From contig NZ_CP013002.1 of NCBI RefSeq assembly GCF_001414055.1, positions 2,046,001-2,110,000 of the forward strand: a stretch of 64,000 nucleotides of DNA, written 5' to 3'. This document shows positions 42,719 to 52,049 of the stretch, in pieces. The position numbers were made by a program, and so were the translations under genes. How positions within the stretch are numbered: position 1 is the stretch's first letter; every line of letters begins with the position of its first letter. The notes beneath the pieces are model-generated. The model made no database searches. It was not told the origin of the DNA and saw nothing but the letters and a program-made list of their open reading frames with translations. Source of the stretch: Caulobacter henricii. GTDB taxonomy: Bacteria > Pseudomonadota > Alphaproteobacteria > Caulobacterales > Caulobacteraceae.

Positions 42719-44203
42719 CTATTCCGCCGCGACGGCGGTTTGAGCTGAAACCGCCGAACGATCCGGCGCGGCCTTCCAGAAATAGCGTACAAAGCCGCGC
42801 TTCTCGTCGATGTCCTTGATGCGGAACACCATCTTGACCGGCAGACCGGTGTCGACGTCGCCGGGCGACACATCGGTGATGTCCATCATGATCCGCCCGC
42901 CGCCCTCGAAGACGATCATGCCGTAGTGGTTGGGCGGTGCCATAGAGAAGGTCAGATAATCCGCCGAATAGCTCAGCACGGAGGCCTTGCGCTCTGCGAA
43001 CCGGTACGGCTCCTGGGTGTCCAGGGCGGGCTTGTTGGGGGCCACCGAGATCCGGGTGCGCGGGAACTGTACGACCCCGGTCTCGCGACAGCGGCCACCG
43101 ACCAGGCCCAGGATCATGTCCTCGTTACGGTAGAGGGTGGTCAGGGCCGTCTTGTTGTCCTTCTCGGCCCGCATGCCCTTGTCCCAGTCGACCAGGCCAT
43201 TGAATATCAGGAACTTCAGATAATTGGTCTCTTCCTGACGGTCAGCTAGAGAACCCGTAACGCCGCGCGCCGGCTTGAGGTTCGCCGCGCCCGTGGCCCG
43301 GAACACCAGGGCCTCGGCACCTTGTCCGAACTGGGACACGACGATGATCTCGCCCGCCTTGGCCTGTTCAAGGGCGTGGGCCAGCATCAGCGGGCCATGG
43401 GCCGAGCCGGCTTCCCCCATTACGGCGGCGAGGTTGTCGCGCACGGCCTCGGCCGGGATCCCCAGGCTTTTGGCCAGGGTGGCGGCCATGCCGGAGAAGG
43501 TCGAGGGGAAACAGAAGTGGGCCACATCAGCGGCCGCGACGCCCGCAGCCGCAAGCGCGCGTTTCACCGCCGGCGGGACCAGCTTGACGATGCCCTCGTC
43601 GCGGATCCAGCGTTCCTCCCAGGCATAGTCGAAGCCGCCGTCATTGCCCCGGAAGTGGTCGACGAAATCGTCTGTGACGCTGCCGCGCCCCAGGAAGTCG
43701 GCAGCGCCCCCTTCGGCGGTGATGACAAAGGCCGCAGCACCATCGCCGCAGTCCAGCTCCAGGGCCGATACTGCGCGCGCCTTGCGGCGCTCGCCGGCAA
43801 CCACCAGGGCTGACCTGGCCGATCCGCCAGACACCGAGTCCAGGGCCTGGGCAAGGGCGGCAAGCCCGCACCGCTGCGAGCCGGTGACGTCGCTGGCGGA
43901 AATGGACTTCTCGAGGGTCAGGGCCGCGGAGACCACGCCGGCATTCAGTCGATCGGCGAAGGGGGCCGTCGTGGAGGCGAAGTACAGGGCGTCAATGTGA
44001 GACCGGTCGTCGGCGGGCCCAAGGGCGTCGCGGGCGGCCTCGACGGCCATGGTCAGGGCGTCCTCATCCCAGTTGGCCATGGCCCGTTCGCCCTTGCCCT
44101 TGCCGACGAGGTTCGGGGCGACCCAGGCATTGGCTGTGACCACCGCCTTGCGGCTCAACCGCAGGCGCGGTGCATAGGCTCCCCAGGCGGCGATGCCGAC
44201 CAT
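42719..44203 (-). CDS. HMG-CoA-synthase-like protein fused to DUF35 OB-fold domain
   Basis: A 494-residue two-domain protein. Residues 1 to about 330 form a thiolase-fold 3-hydroxy-3-methylglutaryl-CoA-synthase-like domain with candidate Cys112 (VTGSQRCGLAAL) and IDALYFASTTAPFADRLNAG. The C-terminal 130 residues are the DUF35/OB domain (DYLTFSMAPPNHYGMIVFEGGGRIMMDITD). The usual rubredoxin-like zinc ribbon at the domain border has only one of four cysteines left (GGRCRETGVVQFPRTRI). It is followed by the thiolase gene after 11 bases. The organism type uses the MEP pathway, so a mevalonate role is not implied; fatty-acid or side-chain degradation is likelier. Confidence 0.88.
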   Translation of the reverse strand: MVGIAAWGAYAPRLRLSRKAVVTANAWVAPNLVGKGKGERAMANWDEDALTMAVEAARDALGPADDRSHIDALYFASTTAPFADRLNAGVVSAALTLEKSISASDVTGSQRCGLAALAQALDSVSGGSARSALVVAGERRKARAVSALELDCGDGAAAFVITAEGGAADFLGRGSVTDDFVDHFRGNDGGFDYAWEERWIRDEGIVKLVPPAVKRALAAAGVAAADVAHFCFPSTFSGMAATLAKSLGIPAEAVRDNLAAVMGEAGSAHGPLMLAHALEQAKAGEIIVVSQFGQGAEALVFRATGAANLKPARGVTGSLADRQEETNYLKFLIFNGLVDWDKGMRAEKDNKTALTTLYRNEDMILGLVGGRCRETGVVQFPRTRISVAPNKPALDTQEPYRFAERKASVLSYSADYLTFSMAPPNHYGMIVFEGGGRIMMDITDVSPGDVDTGLPVKMVFRIKDIDEKRGFVRYFWKAAPDRSAVSAQTAVAAE

Positions 44204-44311
44204 GACTCCATCCCTTGAACTTGTCTCGTTGGGAGCAGCCTAGGCGCCGGTGCCGGGGGTCTTCAAGCGTGCCGCTTCGTCAAGCTCCGTCAGGTTTTCT
44301 GACCGGGATGG

Positions 44312-45313
44312 TCAGCGATAGGGATCGTCTGTCGCCAGGAAACCCGCGACATAGTCCTCTACCCCGTCCTCAAGGCTGGTCATCGGCGCGACATAGCCCG
44401 CCGCCCTGAGCCGATCCATGTTGGCCTCGGTGAAGTACTGGTACTTGCCCCGCAATACTTCGGGCATGTCGACATAGCTGATGTCCGGCCGCTGGCCCGC
44501 CGCGCGGAAGGTCGCCTCGGCCAGATCCTTGAAGGCCCGCGCCCGGCCCGAGCCCAGGTTGTAGACGCCATTGACCTGGGGATTGTCCGAAAGCCAGCCG
44601 ACGATATCGGCGACATCGCGGACATAGACAAAATCGCGCAGTTGCCCGCCGTCGGCATAGTCAGGATGGTGTGACTTGAAGAGCTTGACGCCATCTCCCG
44701 CCGCGACCTTGGGCCAGATCTGGGCGACCACCGACTTCATGCGGTCCTTGTGGTCCTCGTTGGGCCCATAGACGTTGAAGAATTTCAGACCCGCCCATTG
44801 CAGAGGCGCACGGCCCCGGGACGCTTCGCGGACGGCATAGATGTCGAACAGCGCCTTGGACCAGCCATAGGCATTGAGCGGCCGCAGGGCCTTGAGCGAC
44901 TCGATATCGTCCCGGCCGTCAAAACCCAGGCTTCCGTCGCCGTAGGTCGCCGCCGAAGAGGCATAGATCAGCCGGCGGCCATGCTCGGCACACCATTCCC
45001 AAAGGTCGCGCGACAGCACGAAATTGGACTGGATGATCTTGTCGGCATCCGGCTCGGTGGTCGAGGATACCGCGCCCATGTGGATCACCAGTTCGACGTC
45101 GCCACCGCGCTTGGCCAGCCAGGCGAACAGGTCTTCCGGAGCCACGAAATCGGCGATCGGCGACTTGGCGAGATTGCGCCACTTGCCACTGTCGGCCTCG
45201 CGCAGGCGATCACAGACCACAACGTCGATGGCCGGATCCTCGCACAGGCGCGCGACGATGTTGGAGCCGATGAAACCGGCTCCGCCGGTGACGAGGACGG
45301 TGCGACGGGTCAT
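44312..45313 (-). CDS. hldD: ADP-glyceromanno-heptose 6-epimerase
   Basis: HldD (RfaD) converts ADP-D-glycero-D-manno-heptose to the L-glycero form for LPS inner core. The 333-residue short-chain dehydrogenase has the Rossmann motif GGAGFIGS (10-17), Ser119/120 in YASSAATYGDG, and Tyr149-x3-Lys153 in NAYGWSKALF. RGKYQYFTEANMDRLRAAGY near the C-terminus is characteristic of HldD. It is just downstream of kdsA (4 bases) on the same strand, so both make LPS-core sugars from one mRNA. Confidence 0.96.
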   Translation of the reverse strand: MTRRTVLVTGGAGFIGSNIVARLCEDPAIDVVVCDRLREADSGKWRNLAKSPIADFVAPEDLFAWLAKRGGDVELVIHMGAVSSTTEPDADKIIQSNFVLSRDLWEWCAEHGRRLIYASSAATYGDGSLGFDGRDDIESLKALRPLNAYGWSKALFDIYAVREASRGRAPLQWAGLKFFNVYGPNEDHKDRMKSVVAQIWPKVAAGDGVKLFKSHHPDYADGGQLRDFVYVRDVADIVGWLSDNPQVNGVYNLGSGRARAFKDLAEATFRAAGQRPDISYVDMPEVLRGKYQYFTEANMDRLRAAGYVAPMTSLEDGVEDYVAGFLATDDPYR

Positions 45314-45317
45314 GGGA

Positions 45318-46184
45318 TCAGGCCGCGCGCTTGGTCAGGGCGTCATACTCGAGGAGGTTGGCAACCAGGGCCTCGAACTGGCTCATGGGCACCATGTTCG
45401 GGCCATCAGACGGGGCATTGTCCGGGTCGGGGTGGGTTTCCATGAACACACAGGCGACCCCGATCGCAACGGCGGCGCGCGCCAGGACCGGGACGAATTC
45501 CCGCTGCCCGCCGGAAGAGCCGCCCAGGCCGCCCGGCTGCTGCACGCTGTGGGTGGCGTCGAACACGACCGGACAGCCGATCTCCTTCATGATCGGCAGG
45601 GAGCGCATGTCACTGACCAGGGTGTTGTAGCCGAACGATACGCCGCGCTCGCAGGCCATCACATTGGGATTGCCCGCCCCCGTCACCTTGGCGATGACGT
45701 TCTTCATGTCCCAGGGAGCCAGGAACTGGCCCTTCTTGATGTTGATCGCTCGACCGGTCGCGGCGGCGGCCAGCAGCAGGTCGGTCTGACGGCACAGGAA
45801 GGCCGGGATCTGGATCACGTCGACGGCTTCGGCGACCGGGGCGCAATGGCTGATCTCATGGACGTCGGTCAGGGTCGGCAGGCCGGTGACCTCGCGGATC
45901 TCCTGGAAGATCGGCAGGCTGTCATGCAGCCCGATGCCGCGCTGGGCGTTGGCCGAGGTGCGGTTGGCCTTGTCGTAGGAGGTCTTGTAGATCAGGCCGA
46001 CGCCCAGTCGGGCGGCCATCTCCTTCAGGGCATGGGCCGTTTCCAGGGCGTGCTGCCGACTTTCCATCTGGCATGGGCCTGCGATGATCGACAGCCTTTC
46101 GCCATTGCCAATGCGAACGGGCGTACCGGTCGAGGTCTTGAGCTCGACGACGGCGTTTGGGGCTACGGCTTGGGGCTGACTCAA
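45318..46184 (-). CDS. kdsA: 3-deoxy-8-phosphooctulonate synthase (KDO-8-P synthase)
   Basis: KdsA condenses phosphoenolpyruvate with arabinose 5-phosphate to KDO 8-phosphate for LPS core. The 288-residue TIM-barrel protein has [16 protein letters not shown] (33-48), [29 protein letters not shown] and [16 protein letters not shown], and the [11 protein letters not shown] motif. AGPCQME followed by a downstream Asn-type CERG suggests either metal class; Cys38 and the NVMACERG pattern are compatible with both. It is divergent from photolyase and 4 bases before hldD. Confidence 0.97.
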   Translation of the reverse strand: MSQPQAVAPNAVVELKTSTGTPVRIGNGERLSIIAGPCQMESRQHALETAHALKEMAARLGVGLIYKTSYDKANRTSANAQRGIGLHDSLPIFQEIREVTGLPTLTDVHEISHCAPVAEAVDVIQIPAFLCRQTDLLLAAAATGRAINIKKGQFLAPWDMKNVIAKVTGAGNPNVMACERGVSFGYNTLVSDMRSLPIMKEIGCPVVFDATHSVQQPGGLGGSSGGQREFVPVLARAAVAIGVACVFMETHPDPDNAPSDGPNMVPMSQFEALVANLLEYDALTKRAA

Positions 46185-46240
46185 GGCAAGGCTTCCGGCG
46201 AGTGACGATTTCCGGTCAGACAGGTGGCCTCAGAAGCGGG

Positions 46241-47692
46241 ATGGTGCAAGTGCGGATCGACATCGACGGCGACGGACCGGTCCTGGTGTGGCTTCGCAAG
46301 GACCTTCGACTGACTGACAATCCGGCCCTGAACGCGGCGGTTGCGACAGGCCGGCCCGTCATTCCGCTCTACATTCTGGATGAAACGCCGGGCATGCGCC
46401 CCATGGGTGCCGCGTCGCTGTGGTGGCTGGACAAGTCGCTCTGCGCCCTCGGCGTCGATATAGACCAACGCGGCGGGAGGCTAATCCTGCGGCGTGGCGC
46501 GGCGGCCGAGGTTCTTGATGACCTGATTGCCGAGACCGGCGCGGCGGGCGTGGTCTGGAACCGGCTCTATGACAAGTCCACCATCGACCGCGACACCGCG
46601 ATCAAGGCTGACCTCCGCTCGCGAGGCATGGCCTGCAAGAGCTTCAATGCCAGCCTGCTCAATGAGCCATGGACCGTGAAGAATGGCTCCGGCGAAGGCT
46701 ACAAGGTCTTCACCCCGTACTGGCGCGCAGCCCGCGAGCACATCGGCGATGTCCACGTCACGCCGGCACCCGTCGCCCTTCCGTCGCCCGCCGAATGGCC
46801 GTCCAGCGACAGTCTGTCAGACTGGGGCCTGCATCCGACAGGGCCGGACTGGTCGACCGGCTTCACAATGTGGTCGCCCGGCGAAGCGGGCGCGGCCGAT
46901 CGTCTGGTGGCGTTCCTGAGCTCGAAAATCCAGAACTATGCTGACCAGCGCGACATCCCTGGCGTCGAGGTCACCTCGCTGCTGTCGCCCCATCTGCATT
47001 TCGGCGAGATCGGGCCCCGTCAAATCTGGGCCGCGACCCGGGCAGAGGTGGCGGCCGGCAACGTCCCCGCCGGCCAGGCGGACAAGTTCCTGTCGGAGGT
47101 CGGCTGGCGGGAGTTCAACCACACTATCCTCTTCAACCGGCCAGACATCGTCACCGCCAGTTTCCGGCCCGAGTTCGACGCCTTTCCGTGGAACAGCGAC
47201 GACGCAGCTTACCAGGCCTGGACCAGGGGCCAGACCGGCTATCCGATCGTCGATGCCGGCATGCGCGAACTCTGGGCCACGGGCTACATGCACAATCGGG
47301 TGCGGATGATTGTGGCCTCTTTCCTGATCAAGCACCTGCTGATCGACTGGCGACAGGGCGAGGCCTGGTTCTGGGACACCCTGCTAGACGCCGACCTGGC
47401 CAACAATATCGGCAACTGGCAGTGGACGGCGGGCAGCGGGGCTGACGCTGCACCCTACTTCCGGATCTTCAATCCCATCACCCAGGGCGAAAAGTTCGAT
47501 CCCCGCGGGACCTATGTTCGCCGCTGGGTTCCGGAACTCAGGGCTCTGCCGGACGCTGTTATCCACAAGCCCTGGACGGCACCGACGCATCTCAACATCA
47601 CCGCCCGGCGTATCTATGCCAGACCGATCGTTGATCACGCTGAGGCCCGGGCGCGGGCCCTGGCCGCCTACCATCGCCTGAAATCTGGCTAG
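46241..47692 (+). CDS. phrB: deoxyribodipyrimidine photolyase (CPD class I)
   Basis: A 483-residue photolyase that repairs cyclobutane pyrimidine dimers with blue light. It starts MVQVRIDIDGDGPVLVWLRKDLRLTDNPALNAAV, has the FAD-binding region RVRMIVASFLIKHLLIDWRQGE and DADLANNIGNWQWTAGSGADAAPYFRIFNP, all family hallmarks, and ends with the usual helices. The first ATG at 46241 fits; the longer frame at 46157 is in the kdsA promoter. It is divergent from kdsA and 49 bases upstream of the cyclopropane-fatty-acid synthase gene. A second, different photolyase lies 1.6 kb downstream. Confidence 0.95.
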   Translation: MVQVRIDIDGDGPVLVWLRKDLRLTDNPALNAAVATGRPVIPLYILDETPGMRPMGAASLWWLDKSLCALGVDIDQRGGRLILRRGAAAEVLDDLIAETGAAGVVWNRLYDKSTIDRDTAIKADLRSRGMACKSFNASLLNEPWTVKNGSGEGYKVFTPYWRAAREHIGDVHVTPAPVALPSPAEWPSSDSLSDWGLHPTGPDWSTGFTMWSPGEAGAADRLVAFLSSKIQNYADQRDIPGVEVTSLLSPHLHFGEIGPRQIWAATRAEVAAGNVPAGQADKFLSEVGWREFNHTILFNRPDIVTASFRPEFDAFPWNSDDAAYQAWTRGQTGYPIVDAGMRELWATGYMHNRVRMIVASFLIKHLLIDWRQGEAWFWDTLLDADLANNIGNWQWTAGSGADAAPYFRIFNPITQGEKFDPRGTYVRRWVPELRALPDAVIHKPWTAPTHLNITARRIYARPIVDHAEARARALAAYHRLKSG

Positions 47693-47741
47693 GGGGCAGA
47701 TCCGCGCCAACGGTCCCAGAGCGTTTTTGCCAGGAGACTGC

Positions 47742-48977
47742 ATGCGAACCGCCATGACCTATCCCGAAACCGCGCTATGGCGGGATCCCGCTCTGAAAAG
47801 CGCGCCGGGAGCCTTCCGGGCCGTGGTTCGGATTGCCGCCGAGAACTGGGCGACCGGGTCCCTGATCTTCATTCTGCCCTCTGGCAAGCGGTTCGAAATC
47901 GCCGGAAAGGAGCCTGGCCCGCACGCGGTAATCCAGGTGCGCGATTACCGTTTTGTCCGTCGCGCCCTGGCCTCTGGCGATATCGGTTTTGCCGAAGGCT
48001 TCATCGCCGGGGAATGGGATACGCCCGACCTCTCGACCGTGCTGGAAGCCTTTTCGCTGAACTTTGACCGGCTGCACGACCTGGTCGAGGGCAATATCGT
48101 CATGCGCACGGCCAATGCGCTCTTCCACCTGTTCAACCGAAACGACCGCAGGGGGTCCAGGAAGAACATCCATGCCCACTACGATCTGGGCAACGCCTTC
48201 TACGCCCGCTGGCTGGACGCCAGCATGACCTATTCCTCGGCCCTCTATGACAAGCCGGGCCAGTCTCTGGCCGAGGGGCAGACCGCCAAGTATGCCGCCC
48301 TGGCCCGGACGATCGACCTGGAGCCGGGGCACAGCCTCCTGGAAATCGGCTGCGGCTGGGGCGGCTTTGCCGAATATGCCGCCAGGGAGATCGGGGCCCA
48401 GGTCACGGCCATCACCATCTCGCCGGCCCAGCACGACTTCGCCCGAAAGCGTCTGTTCGAGCAGGGCCTGGCCGAAAAGGCCGACATCCAGCTTATCGAC
48501 TATCGGGACGTTCAGGGTCAGTTCGATCGCGTGGCCTCGATCGAGATGTTCGAGGCCGTCGGCGAGGCCTACTGGCCTGCCTATTTCGGCAAGATCCATG
48601 ACGTGTTGAGCCCGGGCGGACGTGCCGGCCTGCAGGTGATCACCATCCGTGACGACCTGTTCGAGCACTACCGAACCCATACCGACTTTATCCAGCGCTA
48701 CATCTTTCCGGGCGGCATGCTGCCCAGTGAGGCGCGGCTGCAGGCTGAAACCCGTCGGGCCGGCCTTGATTGGCGCGACATCCATCGGTTTGGCCAGGAC
48801 TACGCGCACACCCTGGCCGAATGGGCCGAGCGCTTTGAATCCGCCTGGGATGAGATTGCCCGGCTCGGCTTCGACGAGCGCTTCCGCAGGCTGTGGAGAT
48901 TCTATCTCAGCTATTGCGAAGCCGGCTTCCGTACCGAGCGGACCAATGTCATTCAGCTGGGGCTGAGCCGCACCTGA
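47742..48977 (+). CDS. cfa: cyclopropane-fatty-acyl-phospholipid synthase
   Basis: A 411-residue enzyme that adds a methylene bridge from S-adenosylmethionine to unsaturated phospholipid chains. The SAM motif is LLEIGCGWGGFAEYAAREIGAQVTA; NIHAHYDLGNAFYARWLDASMTYS and GGMLPSEARL are conserved. The N-terminal part includes RDYRFVRRALASGDIGFAEGFIAGEWDTPD, the lipid-binding half. I start at ATG 47742 (AGGAGA five bases before). It lies between photolyases and is followed after 11 bases by a small gene, so operon transcription is likely. Confidence 0.95.
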   Translation: MRTAMTYPETALWRDPALKSAPGAFRAVVRIAAENWATGSLIFILPSGKRFEIAGKEPGPHAVIQVRDYRFVRRALASGDIGFAEGFIAGEWDTPDLSTVLEAFSLNFDRLHDLVEGNIVMRTANALFHLFNRNDRRGSRKNIHAHYDLGNAFYARWLDASMTYSSALYDKPGQSLAEGQTAKYAALARTIDLEPGHSLLEIGCGWGGFAEYAAREIGAQVTAITISPAQHDFARKRLFEQGLAEKADIQLIDYRDVQGQFDRVASIEMFEAVGEAYWPAYFGKIHDVLSPGGRAGLQVITIRDDLFEHYRTHTDFIQRYIFPGGMLPSEARLQAETRRAGLDWRDIHRFGQDYAHTLAEWAERFESAWDEIARLGFDERFRRLWRFYLSYCEAGFRTERTNVIQLGLSRT

Positions 48978-48988
48978 AAGGAACCGCC

Positions 48989-49270
48989 ATGAGCCTGTAC
49001 ACCCTGGTGCTGGACTATCATGGCGGGACCTATATCTCGCAGTTCCGGGCCACAGGCCCCGTCGAGGCTGTTGCAGCCTGGTGCAAGGAACTCGAAGATA
49101 ATCAACTTCTTGGAGAACCATCCTCAGACGTCGCACGCGGCATTCTGGAGGACGCGGTTGAGAACCGGCTGGTCGAGGTCGAGGACCTGCTCGGGGTCTG
49201 GTGCGCGGCGACCACGACCAGCGGTGCTCTGGCCTTGCTGAATGTCATTCAGACCCTGGATCCCACCTGA
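48989..49270 (+). CDS. small hypothetical protein
   Basis: A 93-residue cytoplasmic protein, MSLYTLVLDYHGGTYISQF onward, with ATGPVEAVAAWCKELED and DAVENRLVEVEDLLGVWCAA. It has two cysteines, both in Trp-Cys pairs (AWCKE, VWCAA), and a beta-hairpin then helices. It has GAAAGGAA upstream and follows cfa by 11 bases. I recognise no family. It converges with the second photolyase, ending 4 bases from its stop codon. Co-transcription with cfa suggests an accessory role in lipid modification or stress, but this is inference. Confidence 0.75.
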   Translation: MSLYTLVLDYHGGTYISQFRATGPVEAVAAWCKELEDNQLLGEPSSDVARGILEDAVENRLVEVEDLLGVWCAATTTSGALALLNVIQTLDPT

Positions 49271-49274
49271 CCGA

Positions 49275-50813
49275 CTAGACGCCCATGGCCTGCCGGGTCG
49301 CCGCAGCCTTGGCGCGAAACGCCGTTCGCTCGGCTTCCGGCATTCTGGACAGGGTTTTCAGGGGCATCATCATCCGTCCCAGCCCCGCCAGCCGGGCCTC
49401 GTTCCGGTCGAGAAAATCCCAGTACAAGGCGTTGAACGGGCAGGCATTTTGCCCGTTGCGATCCTTGACGTCGTAGCGACAGCCTTTGCAGTAGTCGCTC
49501 ATGCGGTCGATATAGGCCCCGCTTGCGGCATAGGGCTTTGAACCGACAATTCCCCCATCGGCGAAGGTGGCCATGCCACGGGTATTGGGCATCTCGACCC
49601 AGTCGTAGGCGTCGGCAAACACGACCATGTACCAGTCATCGACCGCGTCGGGATGGACGCCCAGCAACATGGCCAAATTGCCGGTGACCATCAGCCGCTG
49701 GATATGGTGGGCATAGGCGTGATCCCGCGCGGCGCGGACGGCGTCGGCGACGCAGGCCATGTCGGTCTCGCCGGTCCAGTAGAACCACGGCAGCTTGCCC
49801 TGGGCGTCCAGGGCGTTGCGCAGGGCGTATTCCGGCATCTTCAGCCAGTAGACCCCGCGAACGAATTCCCGCCAGCCCAGGATCTGGCGGATGAAGCCCT
49901 CAACGGCATTGAGCGGTGCCTTGCCTTCCCGATAGGCCGCCTCGGCGCGCCGGCAAACCGTCAGTGGGTTCAGCAGGCCGATATTGAGGGCCGGTGAGAT
50001 CAGGCTGTGCCACAGGAACGGCCTCTGCCAGCTCATGGCGTCCTGCCAGTCGCCAAAGCCCTGCAGCATATCGGCCATGAAGTGGTCGAGGATGGCGTTG
50101 GCTTCGTCGGGATTGGTCGGCCAGGAGAAGGTGTCGATCTGGCCGAAATGGGCGTCAAAGCCCGTGCTGACCATCGCCATCACTTCGCGCGTCGTCGCGT
50201 TGGGCGGGGTTCGCAGGCGCGCCGGCGGCCGTATGCCGGTCGGCAGCTTCTTGCGGTTGTCAGCGTCGAAATTCCACTGACCGCCCACCGGCTTGTCGCC
50301 ATCCATCAGCAGACCTGTGGCGCGGCGCATCTCACGATAGAAGTACTCCATCCGCAGCTCTTTTCGCCCCTCCGCCCAGGCAGCGAACCGGGCACGCGAG
50401 CAGAGGAATCGATCGTCTTCACGCGTCTCGATCGGGACCGACAGGGTCTGGGCCAGGGCCAGCAGATGGTCCTCGAGCCCCCACTTGCCGCAGGCCGTGC
50501 GGATCACGCGGCCGAGCGGCTCCTCGGCCAGGGCCCGGACGATCTCGCCGCTGATCGAGCGGGTATTGGCCGGGTCATCCAGCGCCACATAGCGGACCCG
50601 CACGCCCCGGCCCCTCAGGCGTTCGGCAAACTGGCGCATGGCCGACCAGACCAGGACGAGCTTCTGCTTGTGATGTTTCCAGGCCGTGGCTTCTGCGACA
50701 GACTCCGCCATCAGGACGAGGTCGCAAGCCGGATCCAGTCCCTCCAGGGCCGAAAGTTCGTCACTCAGCTGATCGCCCAGCACCAGCCGCAGCGCGCCCA
50801 AACCCGACTTCAT
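49275..50813 (-). CDS. iron-sulfur bacterial cryptochrome/(6-4) photolyase-like protein
   Basis: A 512-residue member of the FeS-BCP group (PhrB of Agrobacterium, CryB of Rhodobacter), which repairs (6-4) photoproducts and binds FAD, a lumazine-type antenna and a [4Fe-4S] cluster. The four cluster cysteines are recognisable: one in DMACVADAV, two in YCKGCRYDV and one in NACPFNALYWDFL. The DUF523-like start LRLVLGDQLSDELSAL is typical. I use ATG 50813; the frame to 50879 is in the shared promoter. It is divergent from cysK. Confidence 0.92.
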   Translation of the reverse strand: MKSGLGALRLVLGDQLSDELSALEGLDPACDLVLMAESVAEATAWKHHKQKLVLVWSAMRQFAERLRGRGVRVRYVALDDPANTRSISGEIVRALAEEPLGRVIRTACGKWGLEDHLLALAQTLSVPIETREDDRFLCSRARFAAWAEGRKELRMEYFYREMRRATGLLMDGDKPVGGQWNFDADNRKKLPTGIRPPARLRTPPNATTREVMAMVSTGFDAHFGQIDTFSWPTNPDEANAILDHFMADMLQGFGDWQDAMSWQRPFLWHSLISPALNIGLLNPLTVCRRAEAAYREGKAPLNAVEGFIRQILGWREFVRGVYWLKMPEYALRNALDAQGKLPWFYWTGETDMACVADAVRAARDHAYAHHIQRLMVTGNLAMLLGVHPDAVDDWYMVVFADAYDWVEMPNTRGMATFADGGIVGSKPYAASGAYIDRMSDYCKGCRYDVKDRNGQNACPFNALYWDFLDRNEARLAGLGRMMMPLKTLSRMPEAERTAFRAKAAATRQAMGV

Positions 50814-50933
50814 TACGCCTTGTCCGTTCCTCGACCCGACCATCAGGAAATCTGGGCTTGCTTCGGGTCGCCGCGACACGATCTACCATGCTCACACGAC
50901 CCTGCAGCCCTCCAGCTTCACCGATCCGCACAC

Positions 50934-51944
50934 ATGACTGCTAAAGCCAGCGTCTCCCCCAGTGTTCTGGACGCCATCGGCAATACGCCCCTGATCCGCC
51001 TGCATCGCGCCAGCGAGGCGACGGGCTGCGAAATCCTGGGCAAGGCCGAGTTCATGAACCCCGGCCAGTCGGTCAAGGACCGTGCGGCCCTGGGCATCAT
51101 CCGCGATGCCGAAGCCAGGGGACTGCTCAAGCCCGGCGGACGGATCGTCGAGGGCACGGCCGGCAATACCGGGATCGGCCTGGCCATGGTCGCCTCGGCC
51201 CTGGGCTACAAGACCACCATCGTCATCCCCCGCACCCAGAGCCAGGAGAAGAAGGACGCCATTCGTCTGCTCGGCGCTGAACTGGTCGAGGTGGACGCGG
51301 TTCCCTATTCAAACCCCGACAACTATGTCCGCTATTCCGGTCGCCTGGCCGAGGAACTTGCCGCGACCGAACCCAATGGCGTGATCTGGGCCAATCAGTT
51401 CGACAATGTCGCCAACCGCCAGGCGCATTACCTGACTACAGGCCCTGAAATCTTTGACCAGACAGAGGGTAAGGTCGATGGCTTCATCTGCGCCGTTGGG
51501 TCAGGCGGCACCCTGGCCGGGGTCGCAGCGGCCCTGCGCGAGCGCAAGCCCTCGGTGAAGATCGGTCTGGCTGATCCGCACGGGGCCTCGCTCTACAGCT
51601 GGTTCCGGGACGGCGAACTGAAGTCGGAAGGTACCTCGATCAGCGAGGGCATCGGCCAGGGCCGCGTCACTGCCAATCTCGAGGGCCTGGTCGTCGACCA
51701 TCCTTTCCGGATCAGTGACGAGGACATGCTCAAGGTCATATTCGATCTCGTCGAGCATGAGGGCCTGTGCCTGGGCGGCTCGGCCGGGATCAATATCGCC
51801 GGCGCAATCGAACTGGCGCGGGTCATGGGTCCCGGCCACACCATTGTGACCATTCTTTGCGATCACGGCTCACGCTACCAGAGCAAGCTGTTCAATCCGG
51901 CCTTCCTGGCCGAGAGGGGTCTGCCAACGCCTGGCTGGATGTAA
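50934..51944 (+). CDS. cysK: cysteine synthase
   Basis: A 336-residue PLP enzyme that makes cysteine from O-acetylserine and sulfide. The PLP lysine is Lys48 in NPGQSVKDRAAL, and the substrate loop is EGTAGNTGIG. SGGTLAGVAAALRE and LCLGGSAGINIAGA are also conserved. It is longer than E. coli CysK by about 13 residues. The C-terminal ISDEDMLKVIFDLVEHEGL is family-typical. It is the first of three sulfur-metabolism genes, 105 bases before sseA, and is divergent from the second photolyase. Confidence 0.94.
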   Translation: MTAKASVSPSVLDAIGNTPLIRLHRASEATGCEILGKAEFMNPGQSVKDRAALGIIRDAEARGLLKPGGRIVEGTAGNTGIGLAMVASALGYKTTIVIPRTQSQEKKDAIRLLGAELVEVDAVPYSNPDNYVRYSGRLAEELAATEPNGVIWANQFDNVANRQAHYLTTGPEIFDQTEGKVDGFICAVGSGGTLAGVAAALRERKPSVKIGLADPHGASLYSWFRDGELKSEGTSISEGIGQGRVTANLEGLVVDHPFRISDEDMLKVIFDLVEHEGLCLGGSAGINIAGAIELARVMGPGHTIVTILCDHGSRYQSKLFNPAFLAERGLPTPGWM

Positions 51945-52049
51945 TCCTGCCCGCTGCTTAAGGACGCTGGACCGCTTGCCCGGCAAGGCGGATACCGCGA
52001 TCCTTGACGTTCCAGAACTCGGACGAGTCAGACCCCGAAAGGCGCAGCC

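Noticed and set aside
47775..49136. 453-codon minus-strand frame under cfa
   Set aside because: Antisense to a clear CFA synthase gene; residues look like a GC-rich shadow.
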